A stretch of 64,000 bases of DNA from an uncultured Lachnospiraceae bacterium (lineage in GTDB: Bacteria; Bacillota; Clostridia; Lachnospirales; Lachnospiraceae): the NCBI GenBank assembly GCA_934432885.1, contig CAKRYY010000012.1, forward strand, positions 1 through 64,000, written 5' to 3'. Positions 34,047 to 43,461 of the stretch are shown here, piece after piece (position 1 is the first letter of the stretch; each line of letters starts with the position of its first letter). The notes beneath the pieces were generated by a model, which worked only from the letters and a program-made list of their open reading frames with translations, searched no databases and was not told the DNA's origin. Position numbers and translations under genes: made by a program.

Positions 34047-34322
34047 ATGCGTATTGAGGCTTATACACAGGTACAGCAGATTTATCAGGCAAATAGAACT
34101 GCAAAGGCCGAAAAGACAGCAAAGAGCAGCTTTTCCGATAAAGTGCAGATTTCCAGTATGGGAAAGGATTTCCAGACTGCAAAGCAGGCAGTAGCGGCTG
34201 CGCCGGATGTGCGCGAAGAGGTGGCTGCACCAATTAAAACAGCGGTTCAGAATGGCACTTATGAGGTAAGCGAAGAGAGCTTTGCTGCAAAGCTTTTTGA
34301 AAGATATAAAGAAATGAGGTAA
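34047..34322 (+). CDS. flgM: Anti-sigma-28 factor
   Basis: 91 residues, GAGGAGG before the ATG. FlgM binds SigD and holds it inactive until the hook is complete. SDKVQISSMGKDFQTAKQAV is the conserved central helix start, and the C-terminal part (VREEVAAPIKTAVQNGTYEVSEESFAAKL) is the sigma-binding region. Leads the late flagellar operon from a SigD promoter, giving the usual autoregulatory loop. Confidence 0.93.
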   Translation: MRIEAYTQVQQIYQANRTAKAEKTAKSSFSDKVQISSMGKDFQTAKQAVAAAPDVREEVAAPIKTAVQNGTYEVSEESFAAKLFERYKEMR

Positions 34323-34326
34323 TTTA

Positions 34327-34845
34327 GTGGCAAGTCTGATAGAGAATTTAATTTCAGTTTTGGAACAGGAAAATTCGGAATATGAGGTCTTGCTGGAATT
34401 ATCAAGAAAGAAAACGCCTGTAATCGTAAAAGGAGACATTGAACGGTTACAGGAAATCACGGATGAGGAACAGAACATTATCGACAGGATACATGCTCTT
34501 GAAGGAAAGAGAGAGGAGCATATCCATGATATTGCCAATGTTATCAACAAGGATGTTGAGCAGATAAAGCTGGAGAAGCTGATCCGACTGCTTGAAAAAA
34601 GCCCGAGGGAGCAGAAAAAGCTGTCTGAGATTCACACCAGACTCCACCAGACCCTTTCGCAGATGAAAAATGTAAATGAGCACAACCGAATGCTCCTTGC
34701 CGGAGCGCTTGAACTGGTAGAGTTTGACATCAATCTGGTTCAGTCGGCAAAACGCGCTCCTGAGACAGCCAATTACAACAGGGGAGCTTACAATGCAGGT
34801 GATGTCATGGGAAACAGCAGGGGGAGCTTTGATGCAAGACAGTAA
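34327..34845 (+). CDS. flgN: Flagellar export chaperone FlgN
   Basis: 172 residues starting at GTG 34327, four bases after flgM, with GAGGTAA as ribosome site. Long helical protein (LIENLISVLEQENSEYEVLLELSRKK, then LRQ-like heptads) ending in a Gly/Asn/Arg-rich tail. FlgN escorts FlgK and FlgL to the export gate, matching the next three genes. Call rests on length, coiled-coil character and position. Confidence 0.88.
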   Translation: MASLIENLISVLEQENSEYEVLLELSRKKTPVIVKGDIERLQEITDEEQNIIDRIHALEGKREEHIHDIANVINKDVEQIKLEKLIRLLEKSPREQKKLSEIHTRLHQTLSQMKNVNEHNRMLLAGALELVEFDINLVQSAKRAPETANYNRGAYNAGDVMGNSRGSFDARQ

Positions 34846-34865
34846 ACAGGATTGAGGTAAGTCGT

Positions 34866-36548
34866 ATGTCGTTAATGGGAAGCTTATACGTGGGACAGTC
34901 TGGTCTTCAGACAAGCCAGAATGCATTAAATACAACAGCACATAATATGTCCAATGTGGACACAAAAGGCTATACAAGGCAGCAGGTGCAGCAGGGTGAC
35001 AGGCAGTATAATACCATCGCCGTCCGCGCATCTGCTATTTCAAATCAGCAGGTCGGTCTGGGCGTTGACTATACAAAGGTAAGACAGGTAAGGAGCGCTT
35101 TGCTGGACCAGACCTATCGGAGAGAATCTGGAAGGAGCGCATTTTATACCACCTCCTACAAAACGATGACGGAGGCAGAAACCATACTTGGCGAGCTGTA
35201 TAATGGTGCGACCTTCAATGAGTCCCTGTCAGATCTTGAAGAGGCGATAGGAGAGCTTGCAAAGACGCCGACGGATTCAGTCGTACAGGGACTGGTAATC
35301 CAGCGTGCAGCATCCTTCCTTGAGAGCGGGCAGGCGGTTTATGAGGGACTTTCGGATTATCAGGACAATTTAAACCTTCAGGTCCAGACAAATATCAAAA
35401 AGATAAATGAATATGGAAAAAAGCTTCGGGATTTAAACCGTGAAATTGTCAGAATCGAATCCTCTGGAATCGAAAATGCAAATGATTTGCGTGATGCAAG
35501 AAATCAGATTTTAGACGAGCTTGGCGGGATGGCAAAGATTAGCTATAAGGAAGATATTTATGGCAATGTTTCTGTACAGCTTGAGGGTCATGATTTTATA
35601 AAGAATGATGTCGTTTATGAAATCGGACTTGAGGAGGATGACCAGACAGGCTTTTTTACACCATTCTGGGTTGTGGATGCAAGCTATACCATAGATGCAA
35701 ATGGCAAAAAGCATTATGATACAGAGGGCGCAGAGGTATTTAACTTAAAGCAGACGATTTCTTCTCAGATGAATACCGATATTGGCGGAACAAAGGCAAT
35801 GCTCCTTGCAAGGGGTGATAAGCGTGCCAATTACACAGACCTGCTGGATGCAAAATCCTATGACAAAAATATTTCACAGTCGATTGTCATGAACCTGCAG
35901 GCAGAATTTGACCAGCTGATTCATGCGGTAACGACAAAGCTTAATGGAATTTTAGCAGCTGCGGCAGATACCAGTACAGGCTATCTGTGCGAGAGTGTGA
36001 TAGTAGATGGTGTGGAGACCTACCAGCCGATTCAGCTTTTCCAGAAGAAGGTTACAGATGGCTACAGCTTTGATAAAAATACAGGGCAATGGATTTATAA
36101 TGAAGAGGACATTACCCGTACAGAGACACAGTATACGGTGACGAATATGATTATCAATCCGGCATTGGTCAGAGAGCCGACCAAGCTTGGAATGAGAAAG
36201 GCTGACCAGAAGGAGGACTATGAAACGGCTGCCGCACTGGCGGAGGCATTTCAGACGGAAGGTCTTTCCCTGAATCCGAATGTGTCCATGAAGACAAATT
36301 TCAAAGATTATTATTCTGATCTGGTATCACAGATTGCGAACTCCGGCTCAGTATTCAAGAGCATTACTGAGAGCCAGGAGGACACTGTAGAAGCAACCTC
36401 ATCGGCGCGCGAGCAGATTGTCGGTGTTTCCTCTGACGAAGAGATGACCAATATGGTAAAATTCCAGAACGCCTATAATGCCTCCAGCAGATATATCAAT
36501 GTTATCAATGAAATGCTGGAGCATCTGCTCAATAGTCTTGCAGGCTGA
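34866..36548 (+). CDS. flgK: Flagellar hook-associated protein 1, first copy
   Basis: 560 residues. The N-terminal rod/hook domain (LYVGQSGLQTSQNALNTTAHN, then MSNVDTKGYTRQ) and the C-terminal helix (MVKFQNAYNASSRYINVINE) are both canonical, and assemble together at the hook-filament junction. The middle is the variable surface domain. A second, longer FlgK follows 22 bp later, so the junction may contain two types of FlgK, or the genes may serve different conditions. No signal peptide, as expected for type III export. Confidence 0.92.
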   Translation: MSLMGSLYVGQSGLQTSQNALNTTAHNMSNVDTKGYTRQQVQQGDRQYNTIAVRASAISNQQVGLGVDYTKVRQVRSALLDQTYRRESGRSAFYTTSYKTMTEAETILGELYNGATFNESLSDLEEAIGELAKTPTDSVVQGLVIQRAASFLESGQAVYEGLSDYQDNLNLQVQTNIKKINEYGKKLRDLNREIVRIESSGIENANDLRDARNQILDELGGMAKISYKEDIYGNVSVQLEGHDFIKNDVVYEIGLEEDDQTGFFTPFWVVDASYTIDANGKKHYDTEGAEVFNLKQTISSQMNTDIGGTKAMLLARGDKRANYTDLLDAKSYDKNISQSIVMNLQAEFDQLIHAVTTKLNGILAAAADTSTGYLCESVIVDGVETYQPIQLFQKKVTDGYSFDKNTGQWIYNEEDITRTETQYTVTNMIINPALVREPTKLGMRKADQKEDYETAAALAEAFQTEGLSLNPNVSMKTNFKDYYSDLVSQIANSGSVFKSITESQEDTVEATSSAREQIVGVSSDEEMTNMVKFQNAYNASSRYINVINEMLEHLLNSLAG

Positions 36549-36570
36549 TAAAAAGGAGTGAATACATACT

Positions 36571-38478
36571 ATGCCATCTACATTTTTTGGATTAAATACT
36601 GCATATCTTGGCTTGACGGCTGCAAATGCGGCGCTCAACACGACAGCTAACAATGTTTCCAATGTGGAGACAAAGGGCTACAGCAGACAGTATACTGTAC
36701 AGCAGGCAAGCACTGCGATTCAGACCTTTACGACATATGGCTGTGCAGGCGCAGGCGTAGACGTACTGGCAGTCGAGCGTTACCGGGATGAATTTTATGA
36801 TACAAAATATTGGCAGAATAATGCCAATGTCGGCGAATACAATGCAAAACAATATTATATGAAGCAGTTTGAAGACTATTTTATGGATGAGGGTGATGAA
36901 GAAGGGATGCTCAAGGGCTTCAACACCATTTTCAATAATATGTATGATGCGCTTGCGGATGTTAAAAAGGATTCCGGTACGGATGAAACGAGAAGGACCT
37001 TTCTGGGAAGGGCAGAGGAGCTTACCGAATATTTTAATTCAATGGCAGGTAATCTGCAGAAGATGCAGAAGGATTTGAATTCAGAAATCGGCATCAGCGT
37101 AGACCGTATCAATGCGCTGGCGCAGGAGATTGTAACCTTAAATAAGCAGATTAACGTAATCGAGCTTACCGGTACAAAGGCAAATGAGCTGCGTGACCAG
37201 AGAGCACTTTTAATTGATGAGCTTTCGGGAATCGTAGATGTAAAGACAGAGGAATTAGAGGTAACGGATCCAAATAATCCAGACCGTTATACCGGTGCAA
37301 GCAGATTTATTGTAAAGATTGCAGGTGGACAGACACTGCTGGATGATCAGGTTTCTTATCAGCTTTCCTGCATTGCAAGAGGGGATGATGAAAAGGTAAA
37401 CCAGTCGGATGCAGATGGGCTTTATGACATTGTCTGGTCAAACGGCAATAAGCTGAGCCTGAAAAATGCCAGCATGGGCGGAAGGCTTCGGGCACTGGCA
37501 CAGCTGCGTGACGGCAACAATGGTGAATATTTTCACGGCACGGTAACAGGGGCGGATGTAAAGCGTGTGGATGGTGTTCTGCACAGTACGGTGACAGTAG
37601 AAGTAACGGCGGATTACCTGAAGGATTTGAATAAATGTACGCTGCCTGATAATGGCGGAAAGATTACGCTTGGAAACCGAGAGGTTTATTTTGATTCGTG
37701 GACGATGCAGTATAACGCAAAGACAAAGGGATATTCCTATACCTTTATTTTGAGCGATGAGACAAAGAATGCCAACACCAGCACAAATGGATTGATTGGA
37801 AAGGATGCTGCAATCGGCAGCGCAATAGAATATCAGGGTGTGCCTTATTATATGGAGCAGATGAATGAATGGATTCGCTGCTATTCTAAGACCTTTAATG
37901 ATATTCTTACGCAGAAGGGCGCAGTTGACAACTATGGAAATCCTGCGCAGTTTGCGTTTCTGGCAAATAAGGCAACGGATAATACGCAGTGGAAATTTAC
38001 AGATTCCTATGTGACGGATGCTGATGGCAGTTATACAATATCGACCTCATCGGACAGCTATTACTGGCTGACGGCGCTGAACTTTTCTGTTTCCAGTGAA
38101 CTGCTCAGCGATCCGTCCCTGCTTGCGACGCATACAGGGAATGGAGATGAGGAAAGCAAGTATGACGTTGTGGAAGATTTGATTGACCTTAAGACAAATG
38201 TGGACCGTATGAAATTCAGGGGAAGCTCTTCCAGCCAGTTCTTGCAGTGTATTCTGGCGGATATTTCCTTAAACGCACAGCGCGCAAATGATTTTTCGAC
38301 GAATTATACCAATATCCAGTCCAGTATCGAAAACCAGAGACTTTCCGTTTCTGGTGTAGATAAGGATGAGGAAGCCCTGAATCTTGTAAAGTATCAGAAT
38401 GCTTATACACTGGCGTCTAAGATGATACAGACGCTGACAGAGGTTTATGACAGACTGATTCTGGAAACCGGTGTATAA
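36571..38478 (+). CDS. flgK: Flagellar hook-associated protein 1, second copy
   Basis: 635 residues, AAGGAGTG before the start. Again has the N-terminal motif (GLNTAYLGLTAANAALNTTA, NNVSNVETKGYSRQ) and the C-terminal LVKYQNAYTLASKMIQTLTE. The terminal helices match the general FlgK pattern better than copy 1, and the middle domain is about 75 residues longer. Both copies look complete, so this is a tandem divergence rather than a pseudogene pair. Confidence 0.9.
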   Translation: MPSTFFGLNTAYLGLTAANAALNTTANNVSNVETKGYSRQYTVQQASTAIQTFTTYGCAGAGVDVLAVERYRDEFYDTKYWQNNANVGEYNAKQYYMKQFEDYFMDEGDEEGMLKGFNTIFNNMYDALADVKKDSGTDETRRTFLGRAEELTEYFNSMAGNLQKMQKDLNSEIGISVDRINALAQEIVTLNKQINVIELTGTKANELRDQRALLIDELSGIVDVKTEELEVTDPNNPDRYTGASRFIVKIAGGQTLLDDQVSYQLSCIARGDDEKVNQSDADGLYDIVWSNGNKLSLKNASMGGRLRALAQLRDGNNGEYFHGTVTGADVKRVDGVLHSTVTVEVTADYLKDLNKCTLPDNGGKITLGNREVYFDSWTMQYNAKTKGYSYTFILSDETKNANTSTNGLIGKDAAIGSAIEYQGVPYYMEQMNEWIRCYSKTFNDILTQKGAVDNYGNPAQFAFLANKATDNTQWKFTDSYVTDADGSYTISTSSDSYYWLTALNFSVSSELLSDPSLLATHTGNGDEESKYDVVEDLIDLKTNVDRMKFRGSSSSQFLQCILADISLNAQRANDFSTNYTNIQSSIENQRLSVSGVDKDEEALNLVKYQNAYTLASKMIQTLTEVYDRLILETGV

Positions 38479-38493
38479 AATAGGAGGCAGCGT

Positions 38494-40056
38494 ATGCGAA
38501 TTACCAATAAGATTATAGAAAATAATTCTATGTCCAACATTTATAAAAATAAAGCATTAGAGGATAAATTAAATACGCAGATGGCATCCGGCAAAAAGAT
38601 TGCAAGACCCTCTGATGATCCGGTTATCGCCATTCGTGCCCTGCGTCTGCGCAGCACACTTGCAGAGGTAACGCAGTACCGTGATAAGAATGTGGAGGAT
38701 GCGGATAGCTGGTTAAAGACGACAGAGGATGCAGTCAACTCGATTGCGGGGGTTCTGGAGGATATGCTGGAACAGTGCAATACCGGCTCCAATAAGAAGC
38801 TGACTACCCAGAACAGGCAGGCAATTTTGGAAAATTTAAAGGCACTGCGCGATGAGGTTTACGCTTCCGGTGATGCAGATTATGCGGGACGCGGACTTTT
38901 TACCGGATACCGCACAGGCACAAAGCTGCGCTTCCAGGAGGATACAACACAGGAATATTCTATTACAGAGGAGTTTGACAAGACGGCTCTGGACGATATT
39001 ACATACATTAAGATGGATAATGGAACGACAACGCTTGGGGAAATCAATGCCGGAAATTATACCGATGCAGATTATGCGATTGCAGATACGGCGGTAAGCC
39101 AGCAGAAGGTGCACAGGCTGCGCCTTTCCTATGATAATCTTGAGGCAGGAAACGTTCCTGTAATTGCTTATTATAATGGAGCGGGAAGTACGCCGCAGAA
39201 TATTCCGGTTACAGTAGTTTCCAAATATGCGGCTGGAACAGACCCATACCTGCAGGCGCAGGAGCTTGAGAAGGGCGATACAAAGGCGCATGCAGTTTTT
39301 ATCCCGGAGACTGGAGAACTGATTTTGAGCGATAAGGCTTATCAGGCGCTCTCTACAACAAGAGATTATAAAACGACAGATATAGATGAAAGTAAATTTT
39401 CTGTTACTTATACAAAAAAGAATTGGGAAAATGGAGACCTGCGGCCCGAGCATTATTTCAAATGTGTAGAGAACCCTGCTGGCAAGGCGGTTAAGCATAA
39501 TTATGATAAAACTGCCGGCAATCAGGTGATTTCCTATGATGTAGGCTTCAATCAGGAACTTCGGGTCAATACGCTGGCAAGTGAATGCTATACGCACGAT
39601 GTGGGAAGAGATGTCGATGATATGATTGCCATTTTAGAGCAGGTGGACGATGTGGAAACAGTTGTGTCCACACTGGAAAAGGTAATTGCGGATACCAATA
39701 CCTCGGATACGGATCGTGCGATTGCGGAAAAGAGTCTTGCTGCTGCCAATAAGGCGCTGACCTTCCTGACAGAAAAGATGCAGACAGCCTTTGAAAACGG
39801 CATTACCAAGATGCAGGGCTATCTGGATAAGACAACGCTTGCGATTACCAATATTGGTACGAGATCCAGCAAGCTTGAGCTTGTAAAAACCAGACTGACC
39901 TCACAGAAAACGAATTTTAAAGATTTGGTAGCAGATAACGAGCAGGCTGATACGGCGGAAGTGGCAACCAATTTAAAGAGCGCAAAGTTAGCGTACGATG
40001 CGGCGCTGATGTCAACTGCTAAGGTAACAGAAAATTCTCTGATGAATTTCATTTAA
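38494..40056 (+). CDS. flgL: Flagellar hook-associated protein 3
   Basis: 520 residues, about 200 more than typical FlgL. N-terminus MRITNKIIENNSMSNIYKNK and QMASGKKIARPSDDP are the flagellin-like D0/D1 start; the end (VATNLKSAKLAYDAALMSTA) is the matching helix. The extra length lies in a central insertion (about 130-370), probably surface-exposed. Forms the second junction ring between FlgK and the filament. Confidence 0.93.
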   Translation: MRITNKIIENNSMSNIYKNKALEDKLNTQMASGKKIARPSDDPVIAIRALRLRSTLAEVTQYRDKNVEDADSWLKTTEDAVNSIAGVLEDMLEQCNTGSNKKLTTQNRQAILENLKALRDEVYASGDADYAGRGLFTGYRTGTKLRFQEDTTQEYSITEEFDKTALDDITYIKMDNGTTTLGEINAGNYTDADYAIADTAVSQQKVHRLRLSYDNLEAGNVPVIAYYNGAGSTPQNIPVTVVSKYAAGTDPYLQAQELEKGDTKAHAVFIPETGELILSDKAYQALSTTRDYKTTDIDESKFSVTYTKKNWENGDLRPEHYFKCVENPAGKAVKHNYDKTAGNQVISYDVGFNQELRVNTLASECYTHDVGRDVDDMIAILEQVDDVETVVSTLEKVIADTNTSDTDRAIAEKSLAAANKALTFLTEKMQTAFENGITKMQGYLDKTTLAITNIGTRSSKLELVKTRLTSQKTNFKDLVADNEQADTAEVATNLKSAKLAYDAALMSTAKVTENSLMNFI

Positions 40057-40068
40057 AAGGGGCACTTT

Positions 40069-40530
40069 ATGAGAATACAGACAAAGATTTTTGGGGAAGT
40101 TGAAATTGATGATGAAAAAATCATTCGTTTTGAAAATGGAATCATTGGCTTTCCGGAGCTGACAGAATTTGTACTGATGCACGATTCAGAAAAGCCGGAC
40201 GGAGGAGCCGTAAGATGGCTGCAGTCTCTGCAGGAGCCTGCGTTTGCGATGCCGGTAATGGATCCGCTTTTAGTTGCACCGGACTATAATCCTCAGGTAG
40301 AGGATGAACTGTTAAAGCCGGTTGGAACTCTGGATCCGGATCAGCTCCTTGTGCTGGTAACCCTGACAGTTCCGTCAGATATTCAGCAGATGAGTGTAAA
40401 TTTACGTGCGCCTATCGTAATTCAGACACAGTCCAGAAAGGCATGTCAGATTATCGTGGATAATGACAGCTATCCCGTAAAATATCAGATTTATGAGCTC
40501 TTACAGCGAGCAAAGAAGGCAGGTGAATGA
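40069..40530 (+). CDS. fliW: Flagellar assembly factor FliW
   Basis: 153 residues. IIRFENGIIGFPELTEFVLM and MDPLLVAPDYNPQVEDE are family hallmarks. FliW binds flagellin and CsrA, relieving CsrA repression of flagellin translation once flagellin is used up. Directly followed by csrA, as in Bacillus. Confidence 0.96.
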   Translation: MRIQTKIFGEVEIDDEKIIRFENGIIGFPELTEFVLMHDSEKPDGGAVRWLQSLQEPAFAMPVMDPLLVAPDYNPQVEDELLKPVGTLDPDQLLVLVTLTVPSDIQQMSVNLRAPIVIQTQSRKACQIIVDNDSYPVKYQIYELLQRAKKAGE

Positions 40531-40531
40531 G

Positions 40532-40750
40532 ATGCTGGCGTTATCCAGAAAAAAAGAGGAAGCGTTGATTATCAACAACAATATAGAGATTACTGTTCTG
40601 GAGATTAAAGGTGAACAGGTCAAGCTTGGCATTTCTGCACCGCGTGAGGTGCCGATTTACAGAAAAGAGGTTTATGCGCAGATTCAGGAAGCAAACCGCA
40701 ATGCAAGTGAGGCAGATGGCTTGAAAAAGCTGCAGGATCTGCTGGGCTGA
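40532..40750 (+). CDS. csrA: Translational regulator CsrA
   Basis: 72 residues from the ATG at 40532, one base after the fliW stop; an open frame reaches further upstream inside fliW and is not used. MLALSRKKEEALIINNNIEI and GISAPREVPIYRKEVYAQI are the signature strands; the Arg in PREVPIYR contacts GGA in RNA. Represses flagellin-class mRNAs by blocking the ribosome site. A candidate target hairpin lies at 47831-47844. Confidence 0.97.
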   Translation: MLALSRKKEEALIINNNIEITVLEIKGEQVKLGISAPREVPIYRKEVYAQIQEANRNASEADGLKKLQDLLG

Positions 40751-40773
40751 AAACTGTAAAAAGAGTAGGAAAG

Positions 40774-40816
40774 CAAAGGAAATGTTTGAGAAATCTCTAA
40801 ACATTTCCTTTTTTTT
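40774..40816 (+). terminator. Intrinsic terminator of the flgM-csrA operon
   Basis: AAAGGAAATGTTT (40774-40786) pairs with AAACATTTCCTTT, with an inner GAG/CTC, followed by eight or more Ts. Confidence 0.92.
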
Positions 40817-40824
40817 ACCGATAT
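40797..40824 (+). promoter_or_regulatory. SigD-type promoter of flaG, overlapping the csrA terminator
   Basis: TAAA (40797-40800), 16-bp spacer, ACCGATAT (40817-40824). The TAAA lies inside the 3' arm of the preceding terminator, and the spacer is its T-tract. Confidence 0.72.
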
Positions 40825-40872
40825 TATTTTTAGAGAAACAAGAAGTTTGATTATCACACGGAGGTGATTGGG

Positions 40873-41304
40873 ATGAACATTGAACCGGTAAGCAGTGCGA
40901 TGAGCTATCAGGCACAAAATCAGGTGTCAAAGCCCGTCGAGAAAGCAGTAGCAGCGGAAAATGACGTACCGGTAATCGGTATGGAGAAACCTGTGGACGC
41001 GACCACGGTCGTAATTAGGGATGCAGAAGAAGCAGACGGACAGGGAAGTCAGGAAGCAGGCGCAAAAGAGCAGCAGGCTCAGCAGTCGCAGGAGTCCATC
41101 AAGAAGATGGTAGATCAGCTCAATAAGAAGATGAGCAATTCCGAGGCGATTTTTGGTATTCATGAGGGTACTAATCGGATTACGATTAAAATCGTAGATA
41201 AAGAAACAAAAGAAGTATTAAAGGAATATCCCCCGGAGAAAACGCTGGATATGATAGCGAAGGTATGGGAGATGGCGGGTATTCTCGTAGATGAGAAGCG
41301 CTAG
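40873..41304 (+). CDS. flaG: FlaG-family flagellar protein
   Basis: 143 residues from the ATG at 40873 with GGAGG eight bases upstream. The first 75 residues are low-complexity and polar (Ala/Glu/Gln-rich). The FlaG core follows: MVDQLNKKMSNSEAIFGIHE, then ITIKIVDKETKEVLKEYPPE and the terminal helix. FlaG influences filament length in other bacteria. Sits before fliD as usual. Confidence 0.9.
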   Translation: MNIEPVSSAMSYQAQNQVSKPVEKAVAAENDVPVIGMEKPVDATTVVIRDAEEADGQGSQEAGAKEQQAQQSQESIKKMVDQLNKKMSNSEAIFGIHEGTNRITIKIVDKETKEVLKEYPPEKTLDMIAKVWEMAGILVDEKR

Positions 41305-41315
41305 GAGGAAAGAGT

Positions 41316-43406
41316 ATGGCAATCAGAATTTCGGGAATTTCGTCCGGAATGGACACAGACAGCATGGTTCAGGAGCTTGTAAAGGCGTCCAGTACAAAGA
41401 AGGATAATCTTGTAAAGGCACAGACAAAGCTTGGCTGGAAGCAGGAAAGCTGGAAGGCACTGAACACAAAGGTAAAAACCTTTTTTAACAGCAAGCTGAA
41501 AAATCTGAAATATGAGAGCGCTTTCAATAAAAAGAAAACCACTGTGGCAGACAGCAGTATTGCCAGTGTCATTACCAGCGACAATGCGGTAAATGGTACG
41601 CAGTCACTTGCGGTAAAGCAGCTTGCAAAATCCGGTTATCTGACGGGTGGAAAGCTCAGCAGCGATAAAAGTGTGACAGCAAAAACAACGCTTTCTGAGC
41701 TTACAGGAAAATCAGGTACTGCGCTTGGTGAAAACGATAAGATTTCCCTGCGTGTAAAAAATGGAGGCGAAGAAACGATTCTGGAGCTTAGCGGAGCTTC
41801 TACAATCAATGACGTCATCAATGGCTTAAAGAGTGCAGGCATCAGTGCAAACTTCGATGAGACCAATCAGCGTATCTTTGTTGGCGCAGGCAACAGCGGC
41901 AAGGACAATGACTTTTCTATCAATGCCGGCAACTTAAATGGTCTGACAGCACTCATGGATTTAGGGCTGGTTTCGGCAAGTGACCTTGATGCTGCAGACG
42001 CAAGCAAGACCTATGAGGCATATCAGTATTGGGCAGAAGCGTACGAGCAGAGTGCCGATGGCACATATACCTTAAATGATGATGTTTTCCAGCAGAAGGT
42101 AAAAGAGACGACGCAGCAGACCGCTGCAAAGCTTCTGGAAGAATTAAAGGGCTATGAGGATACGGTAACACAGCTTCGTTCTGAGCGTGCAAAGCTTACC
42201 ACTGATGAGGATAAGAGTGCAAATTACCTCAAATCCGAGCGTGCACAGAAAACGCTGGCAGATGCTGCTAATATATTGAAGGATTACTATAAAGGGATTA
42301 TGGATTCTGCTACGGCGACAGAGGAAGAAAAAGCGGCTGCACAGGAGGGCTTTGAGCGCGCGAGCGATGCTTATGAGACAGCGGCTTCCGCAGCAGATAA
42401 GCTGGGTATTGAGCTCCCTCAGGTTGCTTCCTACAATTTGTCTACAAAGGTACTGAACCAGAGCAGGGATTTTGCTGAGGTTTCCTTAAAAGCGCTTACA
42501 GATACGACAATCAGCGGCGCAAGTGCAACCTCTGTCAGAATTGAAGGCCAGAATGGTCTGATTACCTTAAATGGAGCAGAGTTTGAATCGGATACCAATA
42601 ACTTCTCTGTTAACGGACTGACGATTACTGCAAACAATACCAGTGCAATTACTGGCTATGATGCTAATGGCAATGCAATCTATTCAGAAACGACAATCAA
42701 TACAGAGGCAGATGTAGACGGCATCTACAATATGATTAAGGATTTCCTGAAGGATTACAATGAGCTGATTAAGGAAATGGATACCTCCTACAATGCAGAT
42801 TCTGCAAAAGGTTATGAGCCTCTGACAGATGAAGAAAAGGATAGCATGTCAGATACTGAAATTGAGAAATGGGAGCAGAAAATCAAGGATTCCCTGCTCA
42901 GACGGGATTCAGACTTAAATACGTTAATCAATTCCTTTAAAACAACGATGCTTGGCAGCTATGAAATAGGTGGAAAGAAATATTCTTTGGCAAGCTTCGG
43001 CATCAGTACGCTGGGATATTTTGATTCTGCGGAAAATGAGCGTGGTGTATATCATATCAATGGTGATGCTGACGATTCGGATACCTCCGGAAAGACAGAT
43101 ATTCTCAAGGCAATGATTACAAATGACCCGGAAACGGTAAAAAGCTTCTTTACATCCCTGGTCGGTGACCTGTATGATAAGGTTAATACGATTATGACGC
43201 ATACAGATTATCGGAGCGTTTACAGTGTATATGATGATAAACGCCTGCAGACGGAGTATGATGATTATACCAAAAAGATTAAAGAACAGGAGGAAAAGCT
43301 GGCAGATCTGGAGGACAGATATTATCAGCAGTTCGCTTCTATGGAAACAGCGCTTTCCAAGCTTAATTCGCAGCAGAGTTATATCAGCAGCCTGTTTGGT
43401 GGCTGA
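41316..43406 (+). CDS. fliD: Flagellar filament cap
   Basis: 696 residues. ISGISSGMDTDSMVQELVKA is the conserved N-terminus, NAVNGTQSLAVKQLAKSGYL the FliD_N domain, and DFLKDYNELIKEMD with FGISTLGYFDSAENERGVYHI the FliD_C region; it ends in a coiled coil (KIKEQEEKLADLEDRYYQQF). The pentameric cap guides flagellin folding at the filament tip. Longer than average because of an inserted helical stretch at about 230-370. Confidence 0.95.
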   Translation: MAIRISGISSGMDTDSMVQELVKASSTKKDNLVKAQTKLGWKQESWKALNTKVKTFFNSKLKNLKYESAFNKKKTTVADSSIASVITSDNAVNGTQSLAVKQLAKSGYLTGGKLSSDKSVTAKTTLSELTGKSGTALGENDKISLRVKNGGEETILELSGASTINDVINGLKSAGISANFDETNQRIFVGAGNSGKDNDFSINAGNLNGLTALMDLGLVSASDLDAADASKTYEAYQYWAEAYEQSADGTYTLNDDVFQQKVKETTQQTAAKLLEELKGYEDTVTQLRSERAKLTTDEDKSANYLKSERAQKTLADAANILKDYYKGIMDSATATEEEKAAAQEGFERASDAYETAASAADKLGIELPQVASYNLSTKVLNQSRDFAEVSLKALTDTTISGASATSVRIEGQNGLITLNGAEFESDTNNFSVNGLTITANNTSAITGYDANGNAIYSETTINTEADVDGIYNMIKDFLKDYNELIKEMDTSYNADSAKGYEPLTDEEKDSMSDTEIEKWEQKIKDSLLRRDSDLNTLINSFKTTMLGSYEIGGKKYSLASFGISTLGYFDSAENERGVYHINGDADDSDTSGKTDILKAMITNDPETVKSFFTSLVGDLYDKVNTIMTHTDYRSVYSVYDDKRLQTEYDDYTKKIKEQEEKLADLEDRYYQQFASMETALSKLNSQQSYISSLFGG

Positions 43407-43461
43407 TAAGCGCAGCCTGAAATAAACTGAAATATAAAATGGAACAGGGAGGTACCATGAA

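Noticed and set aside
38836..39597. Open frame of 253 codons on the minus strand within flgL
   Set aside because: Ile/Arg/Cys-rich antisense composition, no ribosome site, lies wholly inside a gene with flagellin-like ends.
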